Below are positions 36,601 to 50,286 of a DNA stretch of 64,000 bases, in pieces; the stretch's first letter is position 1, and every line of letters starts with the position of its first letter. The position numbers and the translations under genes are program-made. This stretch comes from Ochotona curzoniae (Eukaryota > Chordata > Mammalia > Lagomorpha > Ochotonidae): NCBI RefSeq assembly GCF_017591425.1, contig NW_024467101.1:11234918-11298917 (forward strand), given 5' to 3'. The notes under the pieces are model-generated. The model was not told the origin of the DNA and made no database searches. It saw only the letters and a list, made by a program, of their open reading frames with translations.

Positions 36601-39600
36601 GAGAGAAAGAGAGAGGGAGAGAGAGAGAAGGATGGGGGCAGGAGGAGCTTCCCCTGTCACGGACTCACCACAGAAGGAGATGATGTGGCTGCTGTCCTCA
36701 TGCACAAACTTGCGTGTCACGGCCTCCTCCATGATCTGTTTCACCTGGAAGTCAGACAGAGGCAGGGAGAGGGGAAGAGGATGGACGTGGCCTGGGCTGC
36801 ACATGCCCCACAAGGGCTGGGCTGCCCCCCAATGAGCTTTTTTGTCAGGACGCCTGGGACTCAGTGGGTACCCATTTCCCACTTCATCATCCATTTGGTT
36901 CTTCTGCATGGTGGAACCCTGCTTTCTTCCGATGTCACACAAACACCATCTCTTTTGCTGCCCACGTTCTCAGAAGCAGCCCTGCCCACACCATTCCCTA
37001 TTGCAGCTCATTCGAATATCTATCACCCTTCTCATGTTAACGACTGGTCATCTGTCTCTTACTCCCTCCCTTCTTTCTAGGAACCCCATGAAGGCCAAGG
37101 TCTCACCACAAGAAACACCTTCCAAATGAGCAAATGAATGAGTGGATCAGGCGGATCAAGGAATCCAGTAAGGACTGTGTTAAAAATCAGCCCTGAAATC
37201 CAGCACAAGTGGATTCAGATTCCAGCCTGGGCCAGACCAAATCCAGGACAATGGCCCCTGCTGCCCTGGACGGAAGTCATTCCTGGCCCACCTCCCTGCA
37301 CATCAGGCATTGTTTTGCAGGTGAATTCTGCTGAAAAAGAAATACACAAAAATGAGCCTTCCATGGGAAATGGTACCTTCCCGGGCGACCTAAAGGAGTA
37401 TGCCCTTGAAACACTGGATGGCGGCACAAAAATGCAGACAAGAGACACTTGGCTCTCAGAACCTGTAGGTCCTGTACCCCTGGGTCCCACCAACTTTGGA
37501 TGGACGATATTTGGAGGAAAATTACATCTATAATGGACATGAGCTGACTTTGACCTAACACAGCGACTCTTTACATGGAGTTGACATTGTAGCCACTCAG
37601 ACGATTTCAAGTATACGCAGGAGTCAGAGATTGTTAGGAATGCTACTCATGACACCTGCATCCCCATCACAGTGACTGGGTTCAAGTTCCACTTGCATGC
37701 TAATGTGCTCCCTTGGGGAGGCATCAGACCCTGGTTGAAGTCTTTGGGTCCCTGCCACCCACATGGGAGACAGATGCTCTGACACAGGGGCCTGGCCACC
37801 TGCCCATGTCCTCTCCCGCAGTGAGCATGGCCACCGCAAGGCCCCATCTGCTCTGTGTCCATAAAAGGAAGCCGTACACTTCCTTAGGATACATGGTAAA
37901 GTCTGAACATGCTCTCTCTCAACTCGGGCAGGGGGCAGGGAAGCCAGCCTCAGGCAGCTCTAGCTCTGCCACCAACCAGCAAATGCCCCTCAAGACCCCA
38001 TTTGACCCCCTATGACCTGCCCTGCTACACTCCCACTTCTAAGATGTCACCACCTCTTGCACCTGCTTTCCTCTCATCTTTCCTCTCTCACCCTTGGGCA
38101 GCAGGTCCCGTGGCCTCCTCACCTCTCCCACTGTTACAGGCTGAGCTGCGTTAGAATTCCCTACACCTCTGAACCTCGGCAGAAGTGATCAAATCCTTCC
38201 CAGGGTTAGTAATGCTGGATGCATCTGAAGAGCATCCCAAGTTCTCCCTTAGAACTCCCCACACGCCTGGCTGAGGCTTCCCCTGGTACCCTGGGAGTGG
38301 CTTCTCTTCTCCCTCGCTGTTCTCTCCTCCTCACCTCCTGACTGCTGCCTGTCCACCAGCATGACTGAGCAAAGACCTATCGCAGCAGCCATGAAGAGGG
38401 ACCCAACGCAAACGGCGCAAATGATGGCGAATTCAGCTGGGCAGGAGGCAGAGGCCAGCCCCCTCTTGTTGGTTATGGGATGCTGAGTGCAAGGTGCAAA
38501 GAGAGATGGGGCGGTTAGTCAGTGCTGTTTGCCAGGGGCTCCACATCCAAGGCTGTGTGACGTAGCAAAGGCAGCACCACTTACAGCTGGTTAGACACTT
38601 CTGGACCCCTCTCTAGAATGACCGAATCTGAAATTTGGACGTTCTCAAGCCCTGCGGGTGACTCTCGGGCAAGACGAGTTGATTAGAGAGCTTGGCAGGT
38701 GGGGAAGGGAAGAGAGTGGAACGTGTGTGGCACGAGAAAGGGCACAGGTTGCAGTCTCAAGTGCAAGCCCTCGGTGTGGAGAAGGTTGTCTGTACACGGC
38801 AGTGGCTTTTGATACTCAGAGAGGGCAAAAGCCTCTCCCGATGTCACACAGCCAGGAGGAGCCTGGGACTCCCTGTTGGTGGAGATGCCCCATCCCACTG
38901 GCTCCCAACCATCAGCTAGAAAATCCACCCTCAGAAGCTAATAACAGGCTGACAGCCTGAAGCCAGGAGAGGAAATGAAAAAGGTCAGTGCTTTAGCACT
39001 GGAGTGAAACTGGAAGCTTCCCTCAGCCAAGGGCACCATCTGTAAGCAGGACACTGTCCACTCATTGGGGCAGGGTGGGAGGGCGCCATTCTTAGGGTGG
39101 GGTTGTTGGTGGGGGAGAACAGGCCTGGGCCTGTGTGACTTTCTAAGCTGCTTCCCAGATTCTTGCCTGGTTTGGGGAGTACCAAGGGGAGTCACTGTGG
39201 TTGGTACAAACACCTGGGAGCTGGGTGAATCTGGGCACCCATCCCAGCCTGTGAGGATAACCTCCCTGTGTCCTGTGCCCACTGGCGCCTCCCTCTTTCC
39301 TCCTGGGCAGTAGAGCCTGCCACCCTTTGAGGCTGCAGTAGCAGATCACACAGATGTGATGGGTGACCGGCAGGCCTCGTGCACAGTAGGAGCATTAGAG
39401 TGAGAAAACTTGCTGCTCGCTTTCTGGAGCACCTGCTAAGTCAGGTTAGTCCAAGTAGGGTTAAGTGCTCAAATGGTCCCATTTTACAGGTGGGGACACT
39501 AAGGTGTAGGGGCAAATAGGCAAGCAGCCCAAGGTCATAAAGAGGCAGCAGGGGTCAGAGCCAGGGGCCCTTGTTCTCACAGATTCCTTCTCTCAAGGGC

Positions 39601-42600
39601 AGAATTTGAAGGGCCATTTCTAACCCAAGACATTGTTAACCCCCCACTTAAAGGCCCAGAGGATGTTCACTCAGCACCTACTGTATGCCGGGTGCTAGGA
39701 AGAGAATAAATGAACCATTCCACACCGAGTACTGTTACTCCCATCTTAAAGACGTGCAAAGGTTCAAAGAGTTTGTGGCATTTTCTCAGGGTCACAGGAC
39801 CCAGGAAAGAGGACCTGGACCTGGGTCTGTCCCATGACCTCAACCCTATCCAGTCCTGCTCATCTGGAAACCCCAGGTGCTGGGAAATTTGTGAGAAGAG
39901 GCTTCCTCGGCCTGTCCCAACTCGGAAACCCAAAAAAGGATCAGGAGCCCTGGGTGGCCTAGACAAGATTCTGCCAACCTGGTGGGGGGCTTTTATAAGA
40001 GGGACCCCCTAAATGGTCACAGTAACCAAGGACACAGTGACCGTCCATTCTCACGGGCGCTGTGACATCCAGGCATGATGAGGAGCTTACTCCGTTTGGA
40101 ATTGGCTTATCGGCATGAAGGTCAGGTGTCAGGAGGCGGCAGAGCCCTCATTCTGAGCCCAGCATGCTGAGTCACTGGCCTTGGGTCCGCTCCTTCACCA
40201 CTCTATGTAAGCTGAACAAGTTTCCAGCATCTTCTGCGAAAGAAGGGCCATCATGCTCATAGCTCCCTCCTTCCTGACATGGTACAGGGACTCAGCAGAA
40301 GCTGAGATGACAAAGACTGATCCACAGCAGGTACTTGGCAGCAGGTGAGCCAGCCAGGAACTCTTCAGCTCGGATCCACCTTCCCAGAGCCTCTCAACCA
40401 CGAGGCAGACCCAGCCCCGCCCCTTCCACGTCAGGTCTCCACGCACCTGTCTCTCTCCACCTCCCGCCCCACCCTGCAGCCACTCAGAAACCAGCCCCGC
40501 TCTCCCTCCTTCTCTCCCTTCACCTGCAAATATTTAAACAGCAATAACAGAAGGATTAATCACCAGAGGGAGCCAGCGCTGATCTCAGCAGGGACACTTG
40601 AACCAGTCCAGAGAGCCAGAAAAGGGCTTTGGGGTCAATGCTATTTTCCTCCCATTCTCATACCTGCCACCTGTACAGGGCCAGGGACCCTCAGACCGCT
40701 CACCTGAACCAGTCCCTGCCTGCCTTCCTCACAGTAGACTGTGCCCACAGCCCTGTGCTTCAGCATTCAGGGATGCCTTGGGGATCTTGGAAATTACAGG
40801 CAAAGATCTCAAAGGGAAACCTCCTCTCCCTGCCTGCACACAGCAGGTGTCAAGATGAGGCAGGCATTCTAGTGACAAAAGCTAAGAAACACAACCCTTG
40901 GAAGAAGAGCCAGCAGCTGCAACCCAGCCATTTGCCAGGTGGTCTCAGGTTTCCTCATCTGTGAAATGGGGATGGGTGTGAGAATTCCATGAACCAGACA
41001 GACACCATGTTCAGAATGAGCCTGGGCATACCATGAGCGCTGTGGATTCCCCCCTAGCCGCACCTCCCACTCTATCATCCAGGCTAGGTCAGCTCATCTC
41101 CTTGGAGGGACCCCTTTGACCACCCTATCTAAATATGACCTTGCAGGCAATGTCTGGTCCTCTGCTCTGCTTGACCCTTTTCCCTGGTTGTACCCTGCCT
41201 TGGCCTCTCACTATATACCTGCATGTGGACCCGGCTAGTGTCTCCTACAAAGACCTACTGCCTCAGCACACCAGCAGGTGCCCAGTATACGCTGGTAAAC
41301 ATCCCGGTTATGTTAATGCTGGGAACGCGGTAGTGAATGCTCACCGAGCTCCAGGCACTCCTAATCACGCTGTAGAGTTCAAGAGCAAAGCTAGCAAGCT
41401 CCTTCCTGCAAAGAGTGAGCTAGTTCAGGGCTCAGGGGAGGACCATCAAGTCCAGGTATGCCTAACTTCCGGGCACTGCTTTTACAGGACAAGGGCCCAA
41501 ATACTACATATGTTTCTGTATGTGGATTCTTGGTTATTCCTCTGCGATTCCAATGTGACTAGGTATTCTGAAGTCCCATTGGCTATATCTGGTGAGTGAT
41601 TTGCTCATCTTCATTTGATAAATCTGGAAAACCCATTTGCAGACTCCATACAGTGTAGATTCATAACCTCTCCTTTCGTTTGCATAGAACCTCTCCTCAA
41701 AACTGATTTTAAAAATATTTTCATCTCTTGGGTGGAGCACCAATGTATTCCCTTTGGATGTGGTCAACATGGGCCATTGGCTAAAGCAACATCTGTGGTA
41801 CCCAGTGGTTAAAAAAATCACTCACCTCAAAATTGGCATGGAGCTTCTTAGTTACAACACCCACATACCACACATACCTGGGTTCGATGCCCAGTTCCAG
41901 TTCCTGACTCCAACTTCCCGCTAACACAGCCCATGGGAATCAGCAGAGAAAGCTCAGGCAGTTACAGCCCAGACTGCATTGGCCTTGGCAGGGCTATTTC
42001 AAGCACCCAGGAAATGTTAGCCTGCACATTCATACTCTCTGGATCTCTCAAATAAGTAAATATTTTTTAAAGAATTATTTTATTTATTATTATTTTTGGA
42101 AAGGAAGATAAACAGAGAGGAGAGACACAGAGAAACACCTCCCAATCCCTGGTTTACTCCCCAAATGGCTGCAACAGCAGGAGCTGAGGCGATCTGAAGC
42201 CAGGGTCCAAGAGCTCCTTCTAGGTCTCCCACATGAGTGCAGGGTCTCAAGGTCTTGAACCATCCTGTACTGTTCTCCCAGGCCACAAGCAGGGAGCTGG
42301 ATGGGAGGTGGAGCAGCTGGGATATGAACTGATGCCCATATGGGATCCCAGTGGATGCAAGGTAAGGATTTAGCCACTAGGCTATAGCACCAGTCTTGGT
42401 AAAGACTTCTTTTTTAAAAAAAAAAATAGTTGGCGTAGCCTCTTGCTCCTCCTCCAAGGCATCCTGCCTCCTGCATGTGTCCTGGGGTGTTGGCATGCTA
42501 CCCATGAGAGAAGAATGCTGGTGGTGATGTGCAGCGCTGGTCTGAGCCGGCGTGTAGTCCCCCAGGTCTGTGGACTTGAACCTGTATAAAAACCCCACGC

Positions 42601-45600
42601 TGGAGAGCACTGGTAAACCAAGATGCCTGCAAGGCCTCTGCAAGTGACTCAAAAAGGCAAGCAGGAGATGAGAGGGGGTGACTCAAAGCCCCCTTAGCCA
42701 CCGCTGCAGCCAAGGGGCACTTCCGTGCCTCTTCTGCAGGCCCCTGTCGCTGACTCACAGACAACACGCAGGTGCCCGCAGCTCCAGCCTCACCAGGACC
42801 GCTGCCCCAGATCACCCTGGTGCCTATGTACATCCGGTGCCTTCTGCCAGGTATTTCTTCCCTTCGCTGCCATGCTCATCCTCCCTTTCCTGCTGAATCC
42901 TGTCATTTCTGGCCCTGCACCTGGAGCTCAGGGCCCCGCGTGCCTCTCCTGTGCCACCCTGTGACTCCCACCACTGGGGAGCCCCTCCGCTTGCCATCCC
43001 CACCCATCTAAGCTCTGGGAAAGCCCCCATCCTCCAGGGCTAAGTTATGCACCTGCTCCTCTTTTCCTTCTTGGTTTCCACGGCAAGATGAGGCAGTTAC
43101 TCCTCTCCCAGACCACTAGGGTGATGCTTGCCACACAGCTCAAGGCACTGGAAAAGGACGGGCTTTAGAATTCCAAGTACGCCTCCCTGATCCTAGGCAA
43201 ATCAGGTCCCTTTTTGGAACCTCAAAGCTGCCGTCAGTGAAATGGGTATGAGCAATATCTGCCTTGGTGACATAGGATCATCTGAAGGCCCTCCCCCACC
43301 TACAAATGTCCCAAACAGATGTCAAGTCAGAAATATTGGGAAGAGAGGCCAGCATTGTAGCACAGTGGGTTAAGCCTGTAACACTAGCATCCCATCTAAA
43401 CACTGGTTGGAGCCTCAACTGCTCCACTTCCAACACAGCTCCCTGTTGATGTGTCTGGGAAAGCAGTGTTAGATGGGCCCAAGTGCTTGGGACCCTGCAC
43501 CTATGAGAGATGAAGTTCCAGGCTCCTGGCTACACATCGGTTCAGCCCTGAACCACTGTGGCGATTTAGGGGGTGAACCACCAGGTGGAAGATCTCTGTC
43601 TTTCTCTCTCTCTTTCTGTCACTCTGCCTTTCAAAAAAAAATGAACAAATCTTAAAAGAAAGAGATTTGGGGGAAAACTGCAGTGGCTGCCAGAGGTTTG
43701 GGGTGGGTTTGGGGAGGAAGAGATGAGCAGAGAGGGCACAGATGGTTTTGAGGGCAGTGCAGGCATTCTGTGAGACTACGCACACAGAAGACCCTGCCTG
43801 GTAACTATGTGCCCACGCAGGTTCGCCAGTGGAAGCAAAGGAAGGGGGAATGGCCTCCCCCCGCTCTGTCGTCAAGGATAAACATCCTGAGCCACCTGCC
43901 GTCAGGGCTCGGTGCCTTCCTCCAAGCAGTCTACTCTGCCGCAAGGGCCTCCAGGGCTGCCGCAAAGGAGAGGCTGTTTGATCAGAAGGCCTCCCTGCCA
44001 CCTCCAGAGGGGACACTCTGGGAGACCTTCCCCACTCCGTCTCTGTCCCTCTCCTTCCACCTCTTCCTCTTTCCTTCCTGCCACCAAGGCTGGAGCCCAG
44101 CCACTCCTCTTCATCCTTAAAGGATCAGCTCAGATGCCACCTCCTCAAAGAAGCTCACCCTGACTGCCACCCTGGTCTACCCTTACCACACCCCGCAGTG
44201 CTGTTTCTCCATCCATTTCTGAATCCCTCATGATTCTTAACTTGCGAGTCTGCTGTTTGGTGCTGAGACCGTCTGCCCCAGGGGAGCAGAGGCCTCCACT
44301 GTGCTGCTAACTGCCCCAGCATCTGGCATGGAGCCTAGCATACCGCAGGGGCCAGCAGCTCAACGCTTCCAGGCCTAGACCAACTCTAACCTGCAGTGCC
44401 AGGACAACCCTGTCCCCACCCCACACCCTGCTCCCCAGCCCCTTCACCTAGCACAGGCTTTGATAAAGGCAGAGCTCAGAAGGGGAAGGATGGTGGGTCC
44501 CACATTGCAGAGTCTGGGTGTAAGTAGGGACTGGGGATCAGAAACGACAAAGGCTGTGGCACACGGCTCTACAGCCCCAGTAAAGCCCTGTGGCCAGCCT
44601 CCTCCCCACTCCCCTCCCCTCACCTGGCTGTCAGAGCTTCCAGGAGAAGCAAATGCGTCTCCTGGAGCAGCTGCCAACCTGGCTCCAGTTAATCGTTGAC
44701 GGACTCGCTATAAAACAGGTGCCAGCTACTGTTATCCAGCGCTGTGGGGTGCATCAGCCTGGCCCAACCAGGAAGGAAGGAGGCATGTGGCCAGGACAAG
44801 CCCTGGGGCTCCTGCCTGCCCTGTTCAGACCCCCTTCACAACAAGGGCCACCCCCCTACCCCCTGCCCCAAGGACCAATCTTGGCATCAAGGTCTCCTTC
44901 CATTCCCAGGAAAACTGGCCACCACAGTGCACATTCCCAGCCCACGCCCTGGAAACCAGCCCACTTCCTCCCCTGGCTGCCCTGCCTGTCGCACGTGGCT
45001 CCCCTGGGATCCCCCTGGCAACATACCCTGGCTCCACAGGGGCATGCTGGCTCTAGAGTAAGCCTTGCCTCTCTGTAAAACTGCCCACAGCTTGGAGAGG
45101 CTGGCAGCTCTGGGAAAATAAGAACTGAAATTCTCAGAAATAAGAACTGAATGCATGCAGGTGGGTGTGTGTGGTGGTGATGGGGGTGGGAGTGTGGGAG
45201 GTTGGCATGGTGATGCAGTGGGTTAAACCACCAACTATGATGGCAGGATCCCACATGAGTGATCAGTTCGAGTCCCAGCTGCTTCTCTTAGGATCCAGTT
45301 CTTTACTCATGCCCTTTGGAAGCAGAAGATGATGACCAAGTGCTTAACCCCCCCGCTACCACCCATGTCAGAGACCCAGATGGATATGCTGGCTCCCGGC
45401 TTTGGCCTGTCCCAGGCCCCATCTGTTGCAGCCATTTGGAAAGTGAACCAGCAGATGGAAGATCAATCTCTCTGTTACTCTGCCTCTCAAATAGATAAAT
45501 CTTTTTTTTTTTTAATGTACACAAGCAGATTATAAAATGGACTTAGCACCTCTTTCTGATCTTAGGAGGAAAAGCATCCCAGACTGTGTCTAAATCACTG

Positions 45601-48600
45601 GCTTCACGTCCTATTTCCTCCTCTTAGGGCTGTGTGATCTTAAGCAAGTTCATATCCCTTCTCTGTGCTTAAATTTACCCATCTAACAGGGTGCAGAGTG
45701 CTCCAAACAGATTAGCCTCGCTCAGAAGCCAGAGGATAAATGGTGCAGTGGGGAGCCCGGCAGCCCTGCTGTGGGATGGATGCTGCCTTCACTGCTGGAC
45801 ACAGAGGTTCACACAGCTACTCATGGACAAGACCACAGTTCAAACCCAGGGCGGTGAGACCCCAAAGCTTGGCTCTCTCCCCAGCTCCACACTGTCAAAG
45901 CAACTGTTAACTAAGTAAGTGTGTGGCACTGGGCTTAGCTGTAGAGTAATGTCTATGCGAGCTTGGTGGCCAAATTCCAGGCTGTACCTAATAATGATAC
46001 TCTCCATGACCTTAGCCAAGTTCACTGTCATCTCCTGTGCCTCCCTTTGCTTGTCCATGAGAGTGACTGATCCACTTCATGGAGATAATCAAATGGGATC
46101 ATCTTTAAAACAAGCTCTTTACACACTGGGTTGTTTTGCATTTTTAAATTCTTATCTCAGTAGAATGACTCTGACTGAACCTTGGTTTTTACAAAATGTT
46201 TTGTCAGCTACTTAGTTTTCAGGAGTCTTAAACACAGACTTGGCAAACTCAGAGAAAATAGGGGCGACTTGGCTCCCAGGAAGTGGCGCCAGCCAAAATT
46301 AGATCAGCGGAGGTTCTTAGAATCCTGGAACTAACTGATCAGCCTCATCCACTCAGAGAGCAAGGAGAATGAGACCACAAGACGAGACCTGGGGTAGGCA
46401 TCTGGACTTGGCAGTTAAGACGTGGGCATGCTGCATCAGAGCCCCTGAGTTCAGGTCCAGCTTCCTGCGCAGCCCCGAGGTAGCAGGTAACAGCTCAAGT
46501 ATGCAAGTGTCTGTCACCCAAGTGGGAGACCTGGATTGAGTTCCCCAGCTCCTGGCTTCGGCCTGGCTAGCCTCAGCCACAGAGGTTCTTGGCAGGAGAG
46601 ACCCTAACCAGGAAAAGGAGTGAGACAACCGGGGTCCTCCTGTCACCCTTGTCCCATGCAACCCGAGGACACCCGAGTCTGCCACAGATGTCCACCACCT
46701 TCAAAAGTTCCCGCTGGAAGCCAGGGACGTAAAAAAGCAATCAAACCCACCAGGCAGACAGTACTGGGTTATTTCCAATCAGAACTTCTGTCTGCAAATA
46801 GGTCACACACCCACCGATTGGAGTTGACCCTACAGGGCAACAGAAAGCCCAAAAATATCCCACCTAGCATCTGATCAGCAAACACTTTTTTTTTTTCCTT
46901 TGAAACCTCTACTAGGCACAGTGGGAGCTGGAGGCAGTGTAATTTCCAGGTCAAGAACTGGAAGCTCCACAAAGAGCAAGAAGGGTTTCTCCTTCCTGAT
47001 TTGACCTGTTGGAGTGGTATCTTAGCTTCCTCCCCTGCTGTCCCCTCATCTGCAGTAAAAGTCAAAGCTGTCACAGGCACAATGGGCCTCTTGTTCTTCC
47101 TCAGGCTGGCTATTCCCTTTTTTAAAAAATGTATTTATTTTCATTGCAAAGGCAGATTTACAGAGAGGAGAAGAGACAGAGAGGTCTTCCATCCACTGGT
47201 TCACTCTCCAAATAGCCACAACAGTCAGAGCTGTGCTGATCTGAAGCCAGGAGCTTCTTCCAGGTTTCCCATGTAGGTGCAATGACCTAAGGATCTAAGC
47301 CATCCTCCTCTGCTTTTCCAGATCATAAACAGGGAGCTGGGTTGGAAGTGCAGCAGCCAGGACTAGAACCGGCAACCAAATGGGATGACGGTGCTGCAAG
47401 GTGGAGGATTAGCCTATCAAGTTATCATGCCAGCCCCCAGGATCTCCATTCTTGCTCACTGCATGCCAGCCTCTACTTGGCTACTCTCTGTTCAACTCTA
47501 AACCTTTGCATATGCTGCTATTCCCTCTGTCTGGCACAGCCTTCCTGCCAATGTCGCTATCCCGCCCTCTTTTCCTTCAGGTTCTGACCAAATATGACCT
47601 CATGTGATACAGCCTCTGAAGCGGGACCTCGGGCAAGGGCAGGTGCTGAGCTGTTCGGGCAGGAAAGGACAGCAGGCAGGGAGGGTTCCTCAGTTGAGAC
47701 AGCGTCAAGTACAGTTCTAAGCAGAACCCTCTTTAATCTGTATCTTCCAGAGTTCCCCACTCTGACAGCGGCAAGGCCAAGTGCCACAGCCTGGCCTGCA
47801 CACGCTGGGGTGCACAGACCTTCCCTGCCTCCTCAGGCTTCCCCTAACTGCACCCAACCCAAGTGGTGTCTAGAGATGTTTTTTAAAACTACAGGTGCAC
47901 TACAAATATCATATACAATGACCTCCATACTATGTGCATAAAGCGATTATGAAACATAAATTAATTTCATGCTTAGACTCAGGTCCCACCCTCAAGACAC
48001 TATATTTACGCAGATGTAAGTATCCCAAATCTCAAACCCAAAGCACCTCTGGGTGCCACGCATTTTGGATTAGGGGTATTACAGTCGGTTCTGGGTTGGC
48101 TCCTTCTCTGTGGTGACAGATGTAACTGGATGACATCCAGCCTATTCGAACTCAATCTGGTGGGAGAAAACCCACCTGGCCCCTCCTGAATGAAAAATTC
48201 TGGGTTACAATGAAGTCATAGTAATAGCAGGTGTCTCTCTCAGCTTCCTCTGACCTTCTCAGTGCAATCCACCTTGCTGTTTCCTCATCTCCCCAACCTG
48301 GAGGCTGGCGGACCCACTTCCCCAGACTGTGCCCAGCAGCTGTGACATCAGCTCCCATTTGCACAGCTAAATGCAGCTTCCCCTCCAGGATGTGCCTCAT
48401 CACTCCCCCACCTTGCCCCCCGCCTCCTTCCCAGGGTCTCATCTGCCACCCACAGGCCCCTGCCCGCACCCTTTCCAATGAAGAGACCTCCAAGGCCCCA
48501 GCCAGAGGCAGGAAAACAAGGCAGTTAGTCACTTTGCTTCCGTTATCCACTGGCATCACGTGGCCAGCTCCTTTTAATGGAAGTTGTCATGGCAACAGGA

Positions 48601-50249
48601 AGTCAGCTCCTGCTAGCTCTGGAAACCAAAACAAAATTAAGAGGTAGCTGAGAGGGCAGCGAGAGCCAGGATAGAGTCAGCTGGGTTTCACTGGAGGAAA
48701 TATCGCAGTGGCCATGCTGTTCCCCAGTGGCGTTTGGGGGACAGAAAGAAAATAAAAAAGATGCATGCCCCCCGCCCCGGAGAAGCTCAGGCTAAGGTGG
48801 TGGGTGTCTCCACACGGCTTACTCTGCCAGGTGAGTAATCGTCATCTCTCTCTATGAATACCCTGCCATGCAGACACGTGTAAGTAAGACTGCCTCGTCT
48901 CCAAGGTGGTGCCGCTAAACAAGTCCAGCTGCAGTCTCTCCTTATCCCAATCCCCCACCCCCGTCCTCCCCAACACCCGCCCTTCATTGTGGGCTATGAC
49001 CTGATGCTAGCCCTTCTGCACCCGGCACCATTCTCCCTTTCCCTGCTCCAATTCCTTCTCTCCCGCCCGGCCCCAAGCCTTCCCCTAAAAACTTGCTCAT
49101 CTTCCACAGATCTCCTTTAACATCTCATTCTGCACCTGCTCAGCTGTCTCCATTCAGCACCTCCCCCCCTCAGACCTCTGTATTTATCTTCCATATCTTC
49201 CCAAGTGGGTGTGCCAGCCCCTGCGGGTCATGCAGCAGGCCTGTGTTGTTTACCACTATACCCACAGACCCTAACCCAGTGTCTGATATTCAGTGTCTGG
49301 GATTGGAAACCAGCTCTGGTTCGGCTCGGTGCTGCTTCCCCCCCTGTCTGCTGGATGCTGGGTCCTACTGGCTTCCCAGGTCAGCACTGGATAGAGCTCT
49401 CAGCGTCGCGGTGGCTGCAGCCTTACAAAAGGGGAAGGCAGCCCTCTGGAAGGCTAGGAGGCACCTTCAGTAGGCTGTGAGCCAGGGACGGGGAGAGGGC
49501 AGATCTGACCCTCCGGATTTCAGACAAAATGCTCTCCCTCCTGTTTCTCTGCACACAGGCTCGCTCCCACTGCGGGGAGAGAAGGAAGCAAGCAAAGGGC
49601 ATGAACTTGTCACCCTGGCTGAACAGGGGGCTCAATGCCCAAAGACTCGAACCCACTCCCCTTCACTGGCTCCAAAACATCCAGTCCTTTCTTTGGACCA
49701 TACAATTTTGTCATACGCACCATGAGACTAGTACCACCCACTTTGTGGTAGACACAGATGGACATGTTTCTGGAAAGGAGATAGTGAGAATTTGGCCCTG
49801 ACGTTGGATCAACCTGAGATTTGGTGAGCCCTTTGCCAGCTGGCTACTCTTGAGCAAGTTGCTCCACCCCACCAAAGCCTTGGGTTCCTTGTCTATAAAG
49901 TGGGAACAACTCCACCCACCTCACAAGTGACTGCTATGCAGAAGAGGGGAATCAGCTAATTAACAGCCATGCCATCTCTAGTGATAAACATAGGCAGTGT
50001 TGTTTTATTTTAAATCAAATAATTTTTCCAGGATCCACACCGACCTGTCGCAATCTTGAGCACGGGAGGGTGGGGAGGGCTCTGAAAGTTCTGATGGAAA
50101 CGGGGACTAGACAGCGATCTTTGTGTCTCCCACGGGGGTCTCTTGAGCAGGTCTGGAAAGGGACCCTGCATATCCTGCGCATTTCCTACTTGAAAACTCT
50201 AGCCTGTGCATCTAGCCCTGGGCTGACAGACTGAACACAAAAGGACCTG

Positions 50250-50286
<37 letters not shown>

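Noticed and set aside
36178..37080. 300-codon plus-strand open frame
   Set aside because: It runs antisense over SGSM1 exon 3 and through GA-rich simple sequence, has no recognisable domain and no splice support; a chance frame.
41135..41599. 154-codon plus-strand open frame in intron 2
   Set aside because: No domain, no conserved motif, and located within intronic sequence next to SINEs.
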